Below are positions 9,074 through 17,302 of a DNA stretch of 64,000 bases, one piece after another (within the stretch, counting starts at the first letter, position 1; each line of letters begins with the position of its first letter). The DNA lies in NCBI GenBank assembly GCA_017304475.1, contig JAFKKV010000030.1:1-64000 (forward strand), in the 5' to 3' direction. This DNA is from Hyphomicrobiales bacterium (GTDB lineage: Bacteria; Pseudomonadota; Alphaproteobacteria; Rhizobiales; Phreatobacteraceae). A program made the position numbers and the translations under genes. The notes below the pieces were generated by a model. That model had not been told where the DNA came from. It saw nothing but the letters and a program-made list of their open reading frames with translations, and made no database searches.

Positions 9074-9107
9074 GATCCCGGACCCATGCGGCCCGGGATC
9101 TCGTTTC
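9074..9107 (+). terminator. Stem-loop between MFS and deaminase genes
   Basis: GATCCCGG and CCGGGATC pair across an 11-nt loop and are followed by TCGTTTCC. The T tract is weak, so partial termination or mRNA processing inside the operon is more likely than full termination. Confidence 0.4.
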
Positions 9108-9132
9108 CGACCATTGCCAGGGATGAACCGAT

Positions 9133-9624
9133 ATGAGCGATAACGAGAGTGCCGAACGCGACCTGTTCATGGGGCAGGTGCTCGAACTCTGTGGCGAGGC
9201 CGATGCCCGTGGCGACTGCCCGGTCGCCTCGATCATTGTCCGCGACGGCCAGGTGATCGGCCGTGGATCAAACCGGGTGGCGACCGGCGGCGACCCGACC
9301 GCCCATGCCGAGGTCGAGGCGATCCGCGACGCCGCGCGCAATATGGGCACCGGCGATCTCTCCGGCGCCACGCTCTATTCCGCCATGGAGCCCTGTCCGA
9401 TGTGCTGCTGGGCGATCAAGGAGGCGAAGATCGGCCGCATCGTTCTCGGCGCCCGCCATGCCGGCATGCGGCGCATCGACTACGGCAATTATTCGGTCGA
9501 GAAGCTGATCGACATGACCTGCAGCGCGCTCGTGGTGGTCGACGGGGTGCGTGTCGCCGAATGCGAGGCGGTCCGGCGCGGCTGGAAGCATTGGGTAGAG
9601 CCGCCGGCGCGCGTCACCGGTTAA
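9133..9624 (+). CDS. Nucleoside deaminase (cytidine/deoxycytidylate deaminase family)
   Basis: 163 residues. The zinc site is complete: HAEVEAI near residue 57 (metal His and proton-shuttling Glu) and EPCPMC near 92 (two Cys ligands). The protein resembles the guanine deaminase/TadA-like branch, which hydrolyses an amino group from a nucleobase or related ring. It lies between an MFS carrier and a TRZ/ATZ amidohydrolase, so deamination of an imported N-heterocycle is the likely job. The C-terminal part lacks tRNA-specific features that would favour TadA. Confidence 0.85.
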   Translation: MSDNESAERDLFMGQVLELCGEADARGDCPVASIIVRDGQVIGRGSNRVATGGDPTAHAEVEAIRDAARNMGTGDLSGATLYSAMEPCPMCCWAIKEAKIGRIVLGARHAGMRRIDYGNYSVEKLIDMTCSALVVVDGVRVAECEAVRRGWKHWVEPPARVTG

Positions 9625-9667
9625 GCTCGCGCGACAAAAGGTCGGATCAACGTTTCAGGGGACAGTC

Positions 9668-11209
9668 TTGGCCAGATCGATCATTCGCAGCCGGTCCATG
9701 ATCACACGCGCGCTCGACCGCCATTCGGTCGAGGAGATCGCCGACGGTGCGCTGCTGCAGGAAGACGGCGTGATCACCGCCATCGGCGGCTTCGATGCGC
9801 TGAAGCAGCAGCATCCGGACGTCCCGGTCATCGGCAGCGGCAACGAAATCATGCTGCCGGGCTTCGTCAATGCCCACCACCATGTCGGCCTGACCCCGGT
9901 GCAGCTCGGCTCGCCCGACATGCCGCTGGAGCTCTGGTGGATCACCCGCATGGTGATCCGCGACCTCGATCTCTATCTCGACACGCTCTATTCGGCCTTC
10001 GAGATGATCGCCTCGGGCGTCACCACGGTGCAGCACCTGCACGGCTGGGTGCCGGGTACGCTGGAGGAGGTCGAGGCGAAGTCGAACCAGGTGATCCGCG
10101 CCTATCAGGATGTCGGCATGCGGGCGTCCTATTGTTACGCCGTGCGCGACCAGAACCGGCTGATGTATCAGACCGACGACGACCTGATCGCCAGCCTGCC
10201 GGGCGAGCTGCAGGGCCGGATGCGCAACTGGTTCGGCCGCTTCAAGATCGGTCTCGACGAAAGCATGGACCTGTTCGTCAGGCTGCACGAGAGCCACAAT
10301 GCCAAGCGGCGGGTGAAGGTCCAACTAGCGCCGGCCAATCTGCATTGGTGCTCGGACGCGGCACTAACCGCCTTTTCCGACCTGTCGCGCAAATATGACG
10401 CGCCGATCCACATGCATCTGGTCGAAACCGCTTATCAGAAGGCCTATGCGGCCAAGCGCGGCGGCGGCACGGCGCTGGATTATCTCGACCGCTTCGATCT
10501 CCTGAATTCGCGCCTGACGCTCGGCCATGGCGTCTGGCTGTCCGAGCGCGATATCGACAAGGTCGCCGAGACGGGCGTCTGCATCTGCCACAATTGCTCG
10601 TCGAATTTCCGGCTGCGCTCCGGCATCGCGCCGCTCAACCGCTTCGAGGCGCGCGGCATCAATACCGCGATCGGCATGGACGAGGCCGGCATCAACGACG
10701 ACCGCGACATGCTGCAGGAAATGCGCCTGGTGCTGCGTGCCCACCGCGTGCCGGGCATGGTGGAAGCGGATGTGCCGACCATGGCGCAGGTCCTGCGTAT
10801 GGCGACACAGGGGGGCGCACGGACGACGCCCTTCGGCGACACCATCGGGACGTTGGAGGTCGGCAAGGCCGCCGATCTCGTGCTGATCGACTGGCACCAG
10901 ATCGCTTTTCCCTATCTCGACGAGGACACGCCGCTGATCGATGCGGTGATCCAGCGCGCCAAGACCGAAGGTGTCAGGCTGACCATGTGCGACGGCGAGG
11001 TGCTCTATCGCGACGGCGAATTCACCCGCGTCGACCGGAAGGACGCGCTCAGGCGCCTGCATGAGGGGCTGCAGAAGCCGTTGAGCGAGGCTGAGCTGGA
11101 GCGGCGCGGCCTGTCCAAGGCGATCCTGTCGTTCATCCGCGCCTTCTATGCCGATTATGTCGACACATCCAGGCACGAGCCGTTCTACCGCATGAATTCG
11201 CGGGTTTGA
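9668..11209 (+). CDS. TRZ/ATZ-type metal-dependent amidohydrolase
   Basis: 513 residues from TTG 9668, which has AGGGGA five bases upstream; an in-frame ATG at 9698 is the alternative. The amidohydrolase motifs are present in order: FVNAHHHVG near residue 68 (metal H-x-H), a His in HMHLVETA, LGHGVWL with the next His, and the metal Asp in IGMDEAGIND. This matches the subfamily that includes cytosine, 8-oxoguanine and hydroxyatrazine aminohydrolases, which hydrolyse C-N bonds on N-heterocycles. It is somewhat longer than usual because of a C-terminal extension after the TIM barrel. The true substrate is undetermined. Confidence 0.85.
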   Translation: MARSIIRSRSMITRALDRHSVEEIADGALLQEDGVITAIGGFDALKQQHPDVPVIGSGNEIMLPGFVNAHHHVGLTPVQLGSPDMPLELWWITRMVIRDLDLYLDTLYSAFEMIASGVTTVQHLHGWVPGTLEEVEAKSNQVIRAYQDVGMRASYCYAVRDQNRLMYQTDDDLIASLPGELQGRMRNWFGRFKIGLDESMDLFVRLHESHNAKRRVKVQLAPANLHWCSDAALTAFSDLSRKYDAPIHMHLVETAYQKAYAAKRGGGTALDYLDRFDLLNSRLTLGHGVWLSERDIDKVAETGVCICHNCSSNFRLRSGIAPLNRFEARGINTAIGMDEAGINDDRDMLQEMRLVLRAHRVPGMVEADVPTMAQVLRMATQGGARTTPFGDTIGTLEVGKAADLVLIDWHQIAFPYLDEDTPLIDAVIQRAKTEGVRLTMCDGEVLYRDGEFTRVDRKDALRRLHEGLQKPLSEAELERRGLSKAILSFIRAFYADYVDTSRHEPFYRMNSRV

Positions 11210-11289
11210 GCGCGATGCCGGGCCCCTTCGACGAACCGGACGGCGTGCGGCAAGATGCTGCGCAACGGTCGCGGGAAATTTTTGGAATT

Positions 11290-11300
11290 TTGCATACAAT
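11290..11300 (-). promoter_or_regulatory. Candidate GntR operator, copy 2
   Basis: TTGCATACAAT, the exact reverse complement of the motif at 7599-7609, placed 51 bases before the GntR start. The pair suggests autoregulation plus control of the upstream operon. Confidence 0.6.
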
Positions 11301-11350
11301 GATGATGGCCCGTCGACGCCGCGGGCCATCGGCCGATCGAGGACCAGGGC

Positions 11351-12097
11351 ATGACCGTTGAACCTGTGCCGCGCAAGCGCGGCCGACCGCGCAAGGAGGT
11401 CTCGGCAAAGGCCCCCGGGCAATTCCGGCTGAGCCGGGCTGCGCTGCACGAGCGCGCCTTCGACCGGCTGCGCACCATGATCGTGCGCGGCAAGCTCGCT
11501 CCCGAAACGGTGCTGGTCGAGACCGACCTTTGCGACATGCTCGGCGTCTCGCGGACGCCGCTGCGCGAGGCGCTGAAGCTCCTGGCGGCGCAGGGGCTGG
11601 TGGAGCTGCGGCAGAACCGCAGCGCCCGCATCGCCCCGATGCGCATCGACACCATCGAGGACCTGTTCGAGGCGATGGGTGGGCTCGAGCGGCTGACCGC
11701 CGAACTGGCCGCGGGGCGCATGACCGAAGCCGATCTCGCCGAATTGCGCCGCCTGCAGGACGACATGGAACGTCATGGGGCAGCCGGCGACATGGACGGC
11801 TATTTCACCATCAATCAGCAGATCCATTCGGCGATCGTCGCCGGCGCGGGCAATGTCACGCTGCGCGAGACCCATGAATGGCTGCTGGCGCGCGCCGAAC
11901 GTGCCCGCTTCTTCGCGCTGAGCTCGCTCAGGCGCTGGGAAGAGTCGATTGGCGAGCACCGCGCCATTCTCACCGCGCTGGAAGCCAGGCAGGCCGAAAC
12001 CGCCGGCCGGCTGATCGCCGAACATGTCCAGCATACCGGCCGCGAGGTCGTGCAGATCCTGGCCGATCATCCGACGCTTGCCGGCGTCGCGGCCTGA
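11351..12097 (+). CDS. GntR family regulator, FCD subfamily, with AT-hook-like N-terminus
   Basis: 248 residues. A basic leader KRGRPRK at residues 9-15 resembles an AT-hook. It is followed by the GntR winged helix (LRTMIVRGKLAP, then SRTPLREALKLL) and an all-helical FCD domain with a metal/ligand site built from Asp and His residues (for example NQQIHSAI and GEHRAIL). FCD-GntR proteins usually repress catabolic operons until the substrate or an intermediate binds. The paired operators at 7599 and 11290 fit that role for the MFS-deaminase-amidohydrolase-racemase genes. Confidence 0.9.
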   Translation: MTVEPVPRKRGRPRKEVSAKAPGQFRLSRAALHERAFDRLRTMIVRGKLAPETVLVETDLCDMLGVSRTPLREALKLLAAQGLVELRQNRSARIAPMRIDTIEDLFEAMGGLERLTAELAAGRMTEADLAELRRLQDDMERHGAAGDMDGYFTINQQIHSAIVAGAGNVTLRETHEWLLARAERARFFALSSLRRWEESIGEHRAILTALEARQAETAGRLIAEHVQHTGREVVQILADHPTLAGVAA

Positions 12098-12110
12098 CCT
12101 GGAGGCTATC

Positions 12111-12875
12111 TTGCGTATTCTGATCCTCAATCCCAATACCACGGCCGGCGTCACCGACCTCCTGGTCGCCGCGGCCCGCCCGGTGGCCGGCCCCCAGACC
12201 CGGATCGTCGCGACCACGGCGCCGCGCGGCGTGCCCTATATCTCGACCCGCGGCGAAGCGCTGATCGGTGGCGCCATTGCCCTGGAGACCCTGGCCGAGC
12301 AGCATTCCGAGGTCGACGCCGCCATCATCGCCGCCTTTGGCGACCCGGGCCTGTTCGCCGCGCGCGAATTGTTCGACATCCCGGTCATCGGCATGTCGGA
12401 AGCCGCCATGCTCACCGCCTGCATGCTCGGCCAGCGCTTCAGCATCGTCACCTTCGCCACGGCGCTGGGCAGCTGGTACCGCGACTGCGTCGACATGCAC
12501 GGGCTGTGGGGCCGCTGCGCCGGTATCCGTTCCCTCGGAGAAAGCTTCGGTTCGGTGTCCGACGTCCAGGTCGAGAAGGAGGCGATGCTGGTGGCGCTCG
12601 CCAATCAGGCCGTGAAGGAGGATGACGCCGATGTCGTCATCCTGGCGGGCGCGCCGCTCGCCGGCCTTGCCGCCAAGGTGCGCGACCAGGTTCCGGTGCC
12701 GCTGGTCGATCCGATCGCAGCCGCCGTGAAACAGGCCGAGGCGCTGGTGGCGCTCAATCCCCGCAAGGCGACGGTCGGCACCTTCCGCCGTCCCGCGGCC
12801 AAGCCGACGACCGGGCTCGGCGACGCGCTCGCCGCCCGCATCGAGGTGCGCGACCTGCCGGAGGCGGCGGAGTAG
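12111..12875 (+). CDS. Aspartate/glutamate/hydantoin racemase family protein
   Basis: 254 residues from TTG 12111, which has GGAGG six bases upstream and sits 13 bases after the GntR stop. The N-terminus RILILNPNTT is typical of the hydantoin/allantoin racemase branch. The two catalytic cysteines of this superfamily are not both in the classic context: the first-half site reads AAFGDPGLFA, where active relatives also carry Asp, and the second-half site is LAGAPLAG, where a Cys is usual. Racemisation of a hydantoin-like ring is therefore probable but not certain. The context points to degradation of an N-heterocycle. Confidence 0.75.
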   Translation: MRILILNPNTTAGVTDLLVAAARPVAGPQTRIVATTAPRGVPYISTRGEALIGGAIALETLAEQHSEVDAAIIAAFGDPGLFAARELFDIPVIGMSEAAMLTACMLGQRFSIVTFATALGSWYRDCVDMHGLWGRCAGIRSLGESFGSVSDVQVEKEAMLVALANQAVKEDDADVVILAGAPLAGLAAKVRDQVPVPLVDPIAAAVKQAEALVALNPRKATVGTFRRPAAKPTTGLGDALAARIEVRDLPEAAE

Positions 12876-13057
12876 CCGGTCGCCTGCCGCGGGCAAGTGG
12901 TCTTGCGCCCGCGCGAGGATCGGTCGTGGCGTTCGGCCGGATCCCTGATTAACCTTCGCCTCCGGCGATCCGGGCCGCTCCGAGGGGCGGTGCCGTTCGC
13001 CCGTACGGCCGAAGCCCGCCAAAGCTGCGGGACGGCGACGACAGGGGAGGCGAGGCG

Positions 13058-13447
13058 ATGCAGGCCGTGGCGACGACGAGCGATGGCGCTTGGAACTCCG
13101 ATCTGGAGGCTCTGACCCGGCTCAATCTCGATTACATCAATTCGGTGCAGAACGGCGACGTCGCGCGCTTCGACGAAATCCTCGCCGACGACTTCCTGTG
13201 CAGCAATCCGGACGGAAGCCTGATCGACCGCGCGCAGTTCCTTGTGCAGACGGCGCAGCGGGTGACGATCACCGGCCTCACCGCCCATGACGTCAAGATC
13301 CGGATCATCGGCGACGTCGCCATCATCCACGCCGAGACGCGTTACACGACGGCCGATGGCCGGCTGGCGCGCGGCCGCTATACCGATGTCTGGGCGCGCC
13401 GGCAGGGCCGTTGGCTCGCCGTCTCGGCCCATGTCACGCGTGGCTGA
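13058..13447 (+). CDS. DUF4440 / NTF2-like protein
   Basis: 129 residues with a GGGGAGG site before the ATG. The SnoaL/NTF2 fold is suggested by an N-terminal helix with YINSVQNGDVARFDEILADDF, the NPDG turn, and the C-terminal RYTDVWARRQGRWLAV strand pair typical of DUF4440. Members act as small-molecule-binding or isomerase-like proteins; no specific function can be assigned. It is isolated, with a hairpin 35 bases downstream. Confidence 0.75.
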   Translation: MQAVATTSDGAWNSDLEALTRLNLDYINSVQNGDVARFDEILADDFLCSNPDGSLIDRAQFLVQTAQRVTITGLTAHDVKIRIIGDVAIIHAETRYTTADGRLARGRYTDVWARRQGRWLAVSAHVTRG

Positions 13448-13481
13448 TGACGCGCGGCTGAGCCGAGGCTGGACAAACGAC

Positions 13482-13508
13482 CGCCCGCCTTGGCGGCCAA
13501 GGCGGGCG
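13482..13508. terminator. Bidirectional hairpin between convergent genes
   Basis: A perfect 12-bp stem CGCCCGCCTTGG/CCAAGGCGGGCG with a 3-nt loop lies between the convergent DUF4440 gene and the small secreted-protein gene. There is no immediate T tract; TTTTT occurs 16 bases further on the plus strand. Confidence 0.5.
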
Positions 13509-13572
13509 TGGCTTCACGGCTGATTTTTAGCGGCCCGGCGCCGATCCATGGGTCGGTGGCGGGGGCCTCAGC

Positions 13573-13872
13573 TCAACGGCACTGGCGCGAACGGCGGATG
13601 ACCACGTCGCCATTTGGCCGCACGCTGCGCACGGACACGACGCGGCAGCGCTCGCCCTGCATGACGGTGACCCGCCGGTCGCGCCGGATCACGCGCTCTT
13701 CGACGTGACGGCGCCCATCGCGACGATCCCAGCCGCCGTGACGATGGTCGCGGTCGGTCCGGATGGTGACGCCGCCTTCGCCGGAGCGAATGCGCATATC
13801 CTGGGCGGAGGCGGCAACGGTCGCGCCGCAAAGGGCCGCAGCGGCGAGCGTCGCGAGAATGAGTTTTTTCAT
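13573..13872 (-). CDS. Small exported basic protein
   Basis: 99 residues. The start at 13872 has an AGGAG site and a clear Sec signal peptide (LILATLAAAALCGATVAASAQ); a longer upstream frame is discarded. The mature part is Arg/Asp/His-rich, with RTDRDHRHGGWDRRDGRR near the middle and two cysteines near the C-terminus. No family is recognised. It is probably a periplasmic protein of unknown role. Confidence 0.65.
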   Translation of the reverse strand: MKKLILATLAAAALCGATVAASAQDMRIRSGEGGVTIRTDRDHRHGGWDRRDGRRHVEERVIRRDRRVTVMQGERCRVVSVRSVRPNGDVVIRRSRQCR

Positions 13873-13960
13873 GCCGAATCTCCTCGGGGCAATCCCGAGA
13901 TTTGTCTCGGGGTTATCCCGGTAACGGCGGGCGCGGCGCATTGTTCCTTGGGACGGAGAA

Positions 13961-13996
13961 CAAACAAAACGGCCCGCTCCATTGCCGGAGCGGGCC
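13961..13996 (-). terminator. Intrinsic terminator after the LysR gene
   Basis: On the minus strand a perfect 10-bp stem GGCCCGCTCC/GGAGCGGGCC with a 6-nt loop is followed by GTTTTGTTTG. It lies 93 bases after the LysR stop and closes the eight-gene run. Confidence 0.75.
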
Positions 13997-14088
13997 AGTT
14001 GAGGTCACGGGAGATCCACGGCAGTGGATGTCCAGATCTCCAGTCTACGCATGTCGCGGCGTGATGGATCTGTCGAACCGCCCGGACA

Positions 14089-14991
14089 TCAGGCAATCCG
14101 CAGCCGCTCGATGTCATCGGCGAGCCAGCGCATCAACTGCCTGGCGGGCGGGCTGACCGAGCGGCCGGTGGCGGCCAGGAGCCCGATGCGCAGCGTATTG
14201 ATCGGCGGCGAGGCGAATGGCCGCCAGACGAGTTCGCCCTGCTCGATCTCCTCGAGAAAGCCGAGCCTGGTGAAATAGGCGAGGCCCATGCCGAGCCGGA
14301 TGGCGCGCTTGACCATCTGGATCGAATTGGACACCAGCCGGGGCTTCAGCGCCTCGCGGAACCGGGCGAAATCCGGGTCGATATCGGCCGAGCGCGGCAA
14401 GGGGCCGGCCTGGGCGAGAAAGGGATAGGTGGCGACCTCGTCGAAGGTCACGGCGCGGCGGTGGGCGAGCGGATGGTCGGCGGGCATGACCACGCCGATC
14501 GGCGCGGATATCTCGGCCAGGAAGCTCACGGTCTTGGGCATCTGGCTGACGAAGGTGAACCCGATATCGGCATCGCCGTCGGCAACCAGTTGCTGCACGT
14601 CGGCCGGCGCCACCGCCATCACCGAAAAGGTCACGGCCGGAAAGCTCGCGCGGAAGCGTTCCAGCGAGCGCGGCAGGAAATCGACCAGCAGGGAATCGAC
14701 CGCGACCAGCGAGACATGGCCGGAACGGGCCGCCTTGAGATCGTCGACCTCGGCGCGCAGCCGGTCGTAGTCGTGCAGCGTCGTGGTGATATGGGCGAGC
14801 AGGAGGTCCCCGGCCGCGGTCAGGCGCATGCCGTTCGACAGGCGGTCGAACAGCGGTGTGCCGAATTCGTCCTCGAGCTTCAGGATATGCCGGTTGATCG
14901 CGCTGGCCGCGACATTCAGCCTCTGGGCCGCCTTGCGGATCGAGCCGAGCCGGGCGGTCTCGCGGAAATAGGCGAGCGCTGCGGCATGCAT
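14089..14991 (-). CDS. LysR family transcriptional regulator
   Basis: 300 residues. The N-terminal winged helix (residues 5-62) contains GSIRKAAQRLNVAASAINRHILKLE, followed by the linker helix and a substrate-binding-like effector domain. It starts five bases after the ferredoxin stop and is last in the eight-gene run, so it is co-transcribed with the genes it probably regulates. The effector is presumably an intermediate of the CoA-thioester pathway encoded upstream (inference). Confidence 0.88.
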   Translation of the reverse strand: MHAAALAYFRETARLGSIRKAAQRLNVAASAINRHILKLEDEFGTPLFDRLSNGMRLTAAGDLLLAHITTTLHDYDRLRAEVDDLKAARSGHVSLVAVDSLLVDFLPRSLERFRASFPAVTFSVMAVAPADVQQLVADGDADIGFTFVSQMPKTVSFLAEISAPIGVVMPADHPLAHRRAVTFDEVATYPFLAQAGPLPRSADIDPDFARFREALKPRLVSNSIQMVKRAIRLGMGLAYFTRLGFLEEIEQGELVWRPFASPPINTLRIGLLAATGRSVSPPARQLMRWLADDIERLRIA

Positions 14992-14996
14992 GGCGG

Positions 14997-15329
14997 TCAG
15001 TGCTCCCGGGGCGTCCAGGCGGCGACGGTCGGATGGTCTTTGGCCGTGGTGGTCTTGGCGTCGGCGCCGCCAGGTGAGCCGAGGCCGCTCACCTCAGGCC
15101 CGAAATAGTCCCGGTTCACCGCCACCCAGCTCATCATGTCCTCCGGCAAACGGTCGTCGGCGAAGATCGCGGCGACTGGGCAGATGGTCTCGCACAGGCC
15201 GCAATCGATGCACTCGTCCGGATGGATATAGAGGGTTCGGCCACCTTCATAGATGCAATCGACCGGGCAGGCGTCGAGGCAGGCCCGGTCCTTCACATCG
15301 ATACAGGCGTCGGTGATGACATAGGGCAT
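14997..15329 (-). CDS. 7Fe ferredoxin, FdxA-like
   Basis: 110 residues. Cysteines at 9, 17, 21 and 25 and at 40, 43, 46 and 50 give the spacing of Azotobacter-type ferredoxin I, which holds one [3Fe-4S] and one [4Fe-4S] cluster. The C-terminal tail of about 50 residues is family-typical in part. It probably carries electrons to or from the FAD oxidoreductase of the same operon. It starts six bases after the enoyl-CoA hydratase stop. Confidence 0.9.
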   Translation of the reverse strand: MPYVITDACIDVKDRACLDACPVDCIYEGGRTLYIHPDECIDCGLCETICPVAAIFADDRLPEDMMSWVAVNRDYFGPEVSGLGSPGGADAKTTTAKDHPTVAAWTPREH

Positions 15330-15335
15330 GGCGGG

Positions 15336-16112
15336 CTACCGTCCTTGCCAGACCGGCTTGCGCTTCTCGATGAAGGCGCGCACGCCTTCGTTCGAATCCT
15401 CCGCGTTCAGCGCCTCGACCAGGGCCGGCAGGCGCAGCGCCTGGGCTTCGATCGCGGTGAGATGGGCGGTGCGGCGCACCACCTGCTTGGTCGCCCGGAT
15501 CGACAGGGGCGCGCAGGCCAGCACCTCGCCGACCCAGCGGTCGACCGCCTGGTCGAGGTCGGCCAATGGCACCACCTCGTTGATCAGCCCGAAGCCGAGC
15601 GCTTCCGCCGCCTTGATCCGTCGCCCGGTCAGCAGCATGCCCATGGCGGCGCGGTGCGGGATCTGCCGCTGCAGCAAGGTCATGCCGCCGTCGAGCGGCA
15701 TGCGGCCGACGCGTGCCTCGGGCAGTCCGAAGGTCGCGTGATCGGCGGCCACCACCAGGTCGCAGCCGAGCATCATCTCGAAGCCGCCGCCGACCGCGTG
15801 GCCGTTGACCCGGGCAATGACCGGCACATCCAATGTCTGGCGCAGCGCGATGCCGCCGAAACCGCCCGGGCGCGGCATGGCCCAATAGTCGAGCCCGGAG
15901 CCGCCGCTGCCGCCTTTCATGTCGGCGCCGGTCGAAAAAGCCCGTTCGCCTGCACCGGTCAGCACCACCACGCGCACCGAGCGATCGGCCTCGATACGCG
16001 CCCAGATCGCCTGCAATTCCTGCTCGGTCGCCTGGTCGACGGCGTTCATCACCTCCGGGCGGTCGATGGTGACGCGGGCGACGTGATCGGCGAGGGTGAA
16101 ACGGACCGCCAT
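15336..16112 (-). CDS. Enoyl-CoA hydratase/isomerase family protein
   Basis: 258 residues. Crotonase features are in order: RPEVMNAV near residue 20, the first oxyanion-hole block FSTGADMKGG near 62, NGHAVGGGFEMMLGCDL near 107, and FGLPEARVG near 135 with the catalytic Glu. Crotonases hydrate or rearrange acyl-CoA thioesters in the cytoplasm. The start codon overlaps the stop of the CoA-transferase gene, so both proteins are made together. The acyl-CoA substrate is unknown. Confidence 0.88.
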   Translation of the reverse strand: MAVRFTLADHVARVTIDRPEVMNAVDQATEQELQAIWARIEADRSVRVVVLTGAGERAFSTGADMKGGSGGSGLDYWAMPRPGGFGGIALRQTLDVPVIARVNGHAVGGGFEMMLGCDLVVAADHATFGLPEARVGRMPLDGGMTLLQRQIPHRAAMGMLLTGRRIKAAEALGFGLINEVVPLADLDQAVDRWVGEVLACAPLSIRATKQVVRRTAHLTAIEAQALRLPALVEALNAEDSNEGVRAFIEKRKPVWQGR

Positions 16113-17302
16113 CACTCGGCCGCCCGGATCGTCAGGCCGGCGAGCTCGGCCCTGACCTGTTCGGTGTCGCGGCCGAGTGACGGCGGCGCCGAGCGAATGG
16201 TCACCGGCGCGTCGGTCATGGCGATCGGCGAGCCGACCACCCTGATCCGCTCGACCTCGCCATCGGCCTCGATGATCATGGCATTGACCAGGGTCTGCTC
16301 GTCGGCCAGCGCTTCGGCCAGCGACTTGACCGGCGCGCAGAGCAGGTCCTGTGCTTCCAGGCGCGCCAGCCAATGGGCCGTGCTGCCGGATTTGAAATGC
16401 GCGCGGAAGATGCCCTGCAGGGCCTGCTTGTTGGCGACCTGGTCGGCGAAGGTGGCGAAGCGCGGGTCCTTGCCGAGGTGATCGATGCCGAGCGCGGTGG
16501 AGATGTCGCCGAGCGGATCGGCCTTGAAGGCGCCGACCATGACGAGCGCGCCATCTGATGTCTCGAACACGCCGGAGAGCGGCATGGCGCCCCAGTTCAC
16601 CTCGCGCCCGCGCATCAACTGGGCCGCGGCCTCCTGGGTCTGGGCGGCCAGCATGGAATTGTAGAGCGACACGGCGATGCGCTGGCCGCGCCCGGTCTTC
16701 TGACGCTGCAACAAGGCCAGCAGCACGCCCTGGACCATGTGCATGCCCGCCGAATAATCGGCGAAGGTCGTGGCATGCACCGCCAGCGGCTGGTCCTCGT
16801 TGGAGCGGCGATACATCACGCCGCTGAGCGCCTGCGCCAGCACGTCCTGGCCGCCCTTGTGGGCATAGGGGCCTTCGAGGCCGAAGCCTGTGCCGACCGC
16901 ATAGATCAGGCGCGGATTGACCTTGGCCAGGTCCTCGTAGCCGAAGCCCAGCCGCTCCATCACGCCGGCGCGGAAATTGTTGACCACCACGTCGGCGGTG
17001 CGGGCGAGCGCGATGACGAAATCGCGGTCCTCCTGCTTGCGCAGATCGAGCACGACCGAGCGCTTGTTGCGGTTGAGCGAGCAGAATACCGGTCCGGTGA
17101 GGCCTGCCGGGTCGTTCGGAAAGGCGGTGCGCGAGAGGTCGCCGGTGCCCGGCTTTTCGATCTTGATGACGTCGGCGCCATAGTCGGCCAGCATCTGGGT
17201 GGCGACGGGCCCCATCATCACCTGGGTGAAATCGATCACCTTGACGCCGGACAGCGGCAGGTCTTGCGAAATGCCTTGCGGCTGGGTGCTGAGAGCGGTC
17301 AC
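16112..17302 (-). CDS. Class III CoA-transferase (CaiB/BaiF family)
   Basis: 396 residues from GTG 17302, overlapping the FAD gene stop (GTGA). The family start GVKVIDFTQVMMGPVATQ, then ADVIKIEKPGTGD, and the VVNNFRAGVMERLGFGY block are present. In characterised members the nucleophile is an Asp in a VS(L/M)xD context. Here residue 215 in VSLYNSM is Asn, so catalysis may be altered or the active-site alignment may differ. The likely role is transfer of CoA to an organic acid, feeding the crotonase encoded next. Confidence 0.85.
   Translation of the reverse strand: MTALSTQPQGISQDLPLSGVKVIDFTQVMMGPVATQMLADYGADVIKIEKPGTGDLSRTAFPNDPAGLTGPVFCSLNRNKRSVVLDLRKQEDRDFVIALARTADVVVNNFRAGVMERLGFGYEDLAKVNPRLIYAVGTGFGLEGPYAHKGGQDVLAQALSGVMYRRSNEDQPLAVHATTFADYSAGMHMVQGVLLALLQRQKTGRGQRIAVSLYNSMLAAQTQEAAAQLMRGREVNWGAMPLSGVFETSDGALVMVGAFKADPLGDISTALGIDHLGKDPRFATFADQVANKQALQGIFRAHFKSGSTAHWLARLEAQDLLCAPVKSLAEALADEQTLVNAMIIEADGEVERIRVVGSPIAMTDAPVTIRSAPPSLGRDTEQVRAELAGLTIRAAE

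Noticed and set aside
10364-12217. Long minus-strand open frame opposite the amidohydrolase and GntR genes
   Set aside because: Shadow of better supported plus-strand genes with matching motifs and ribosome sites.
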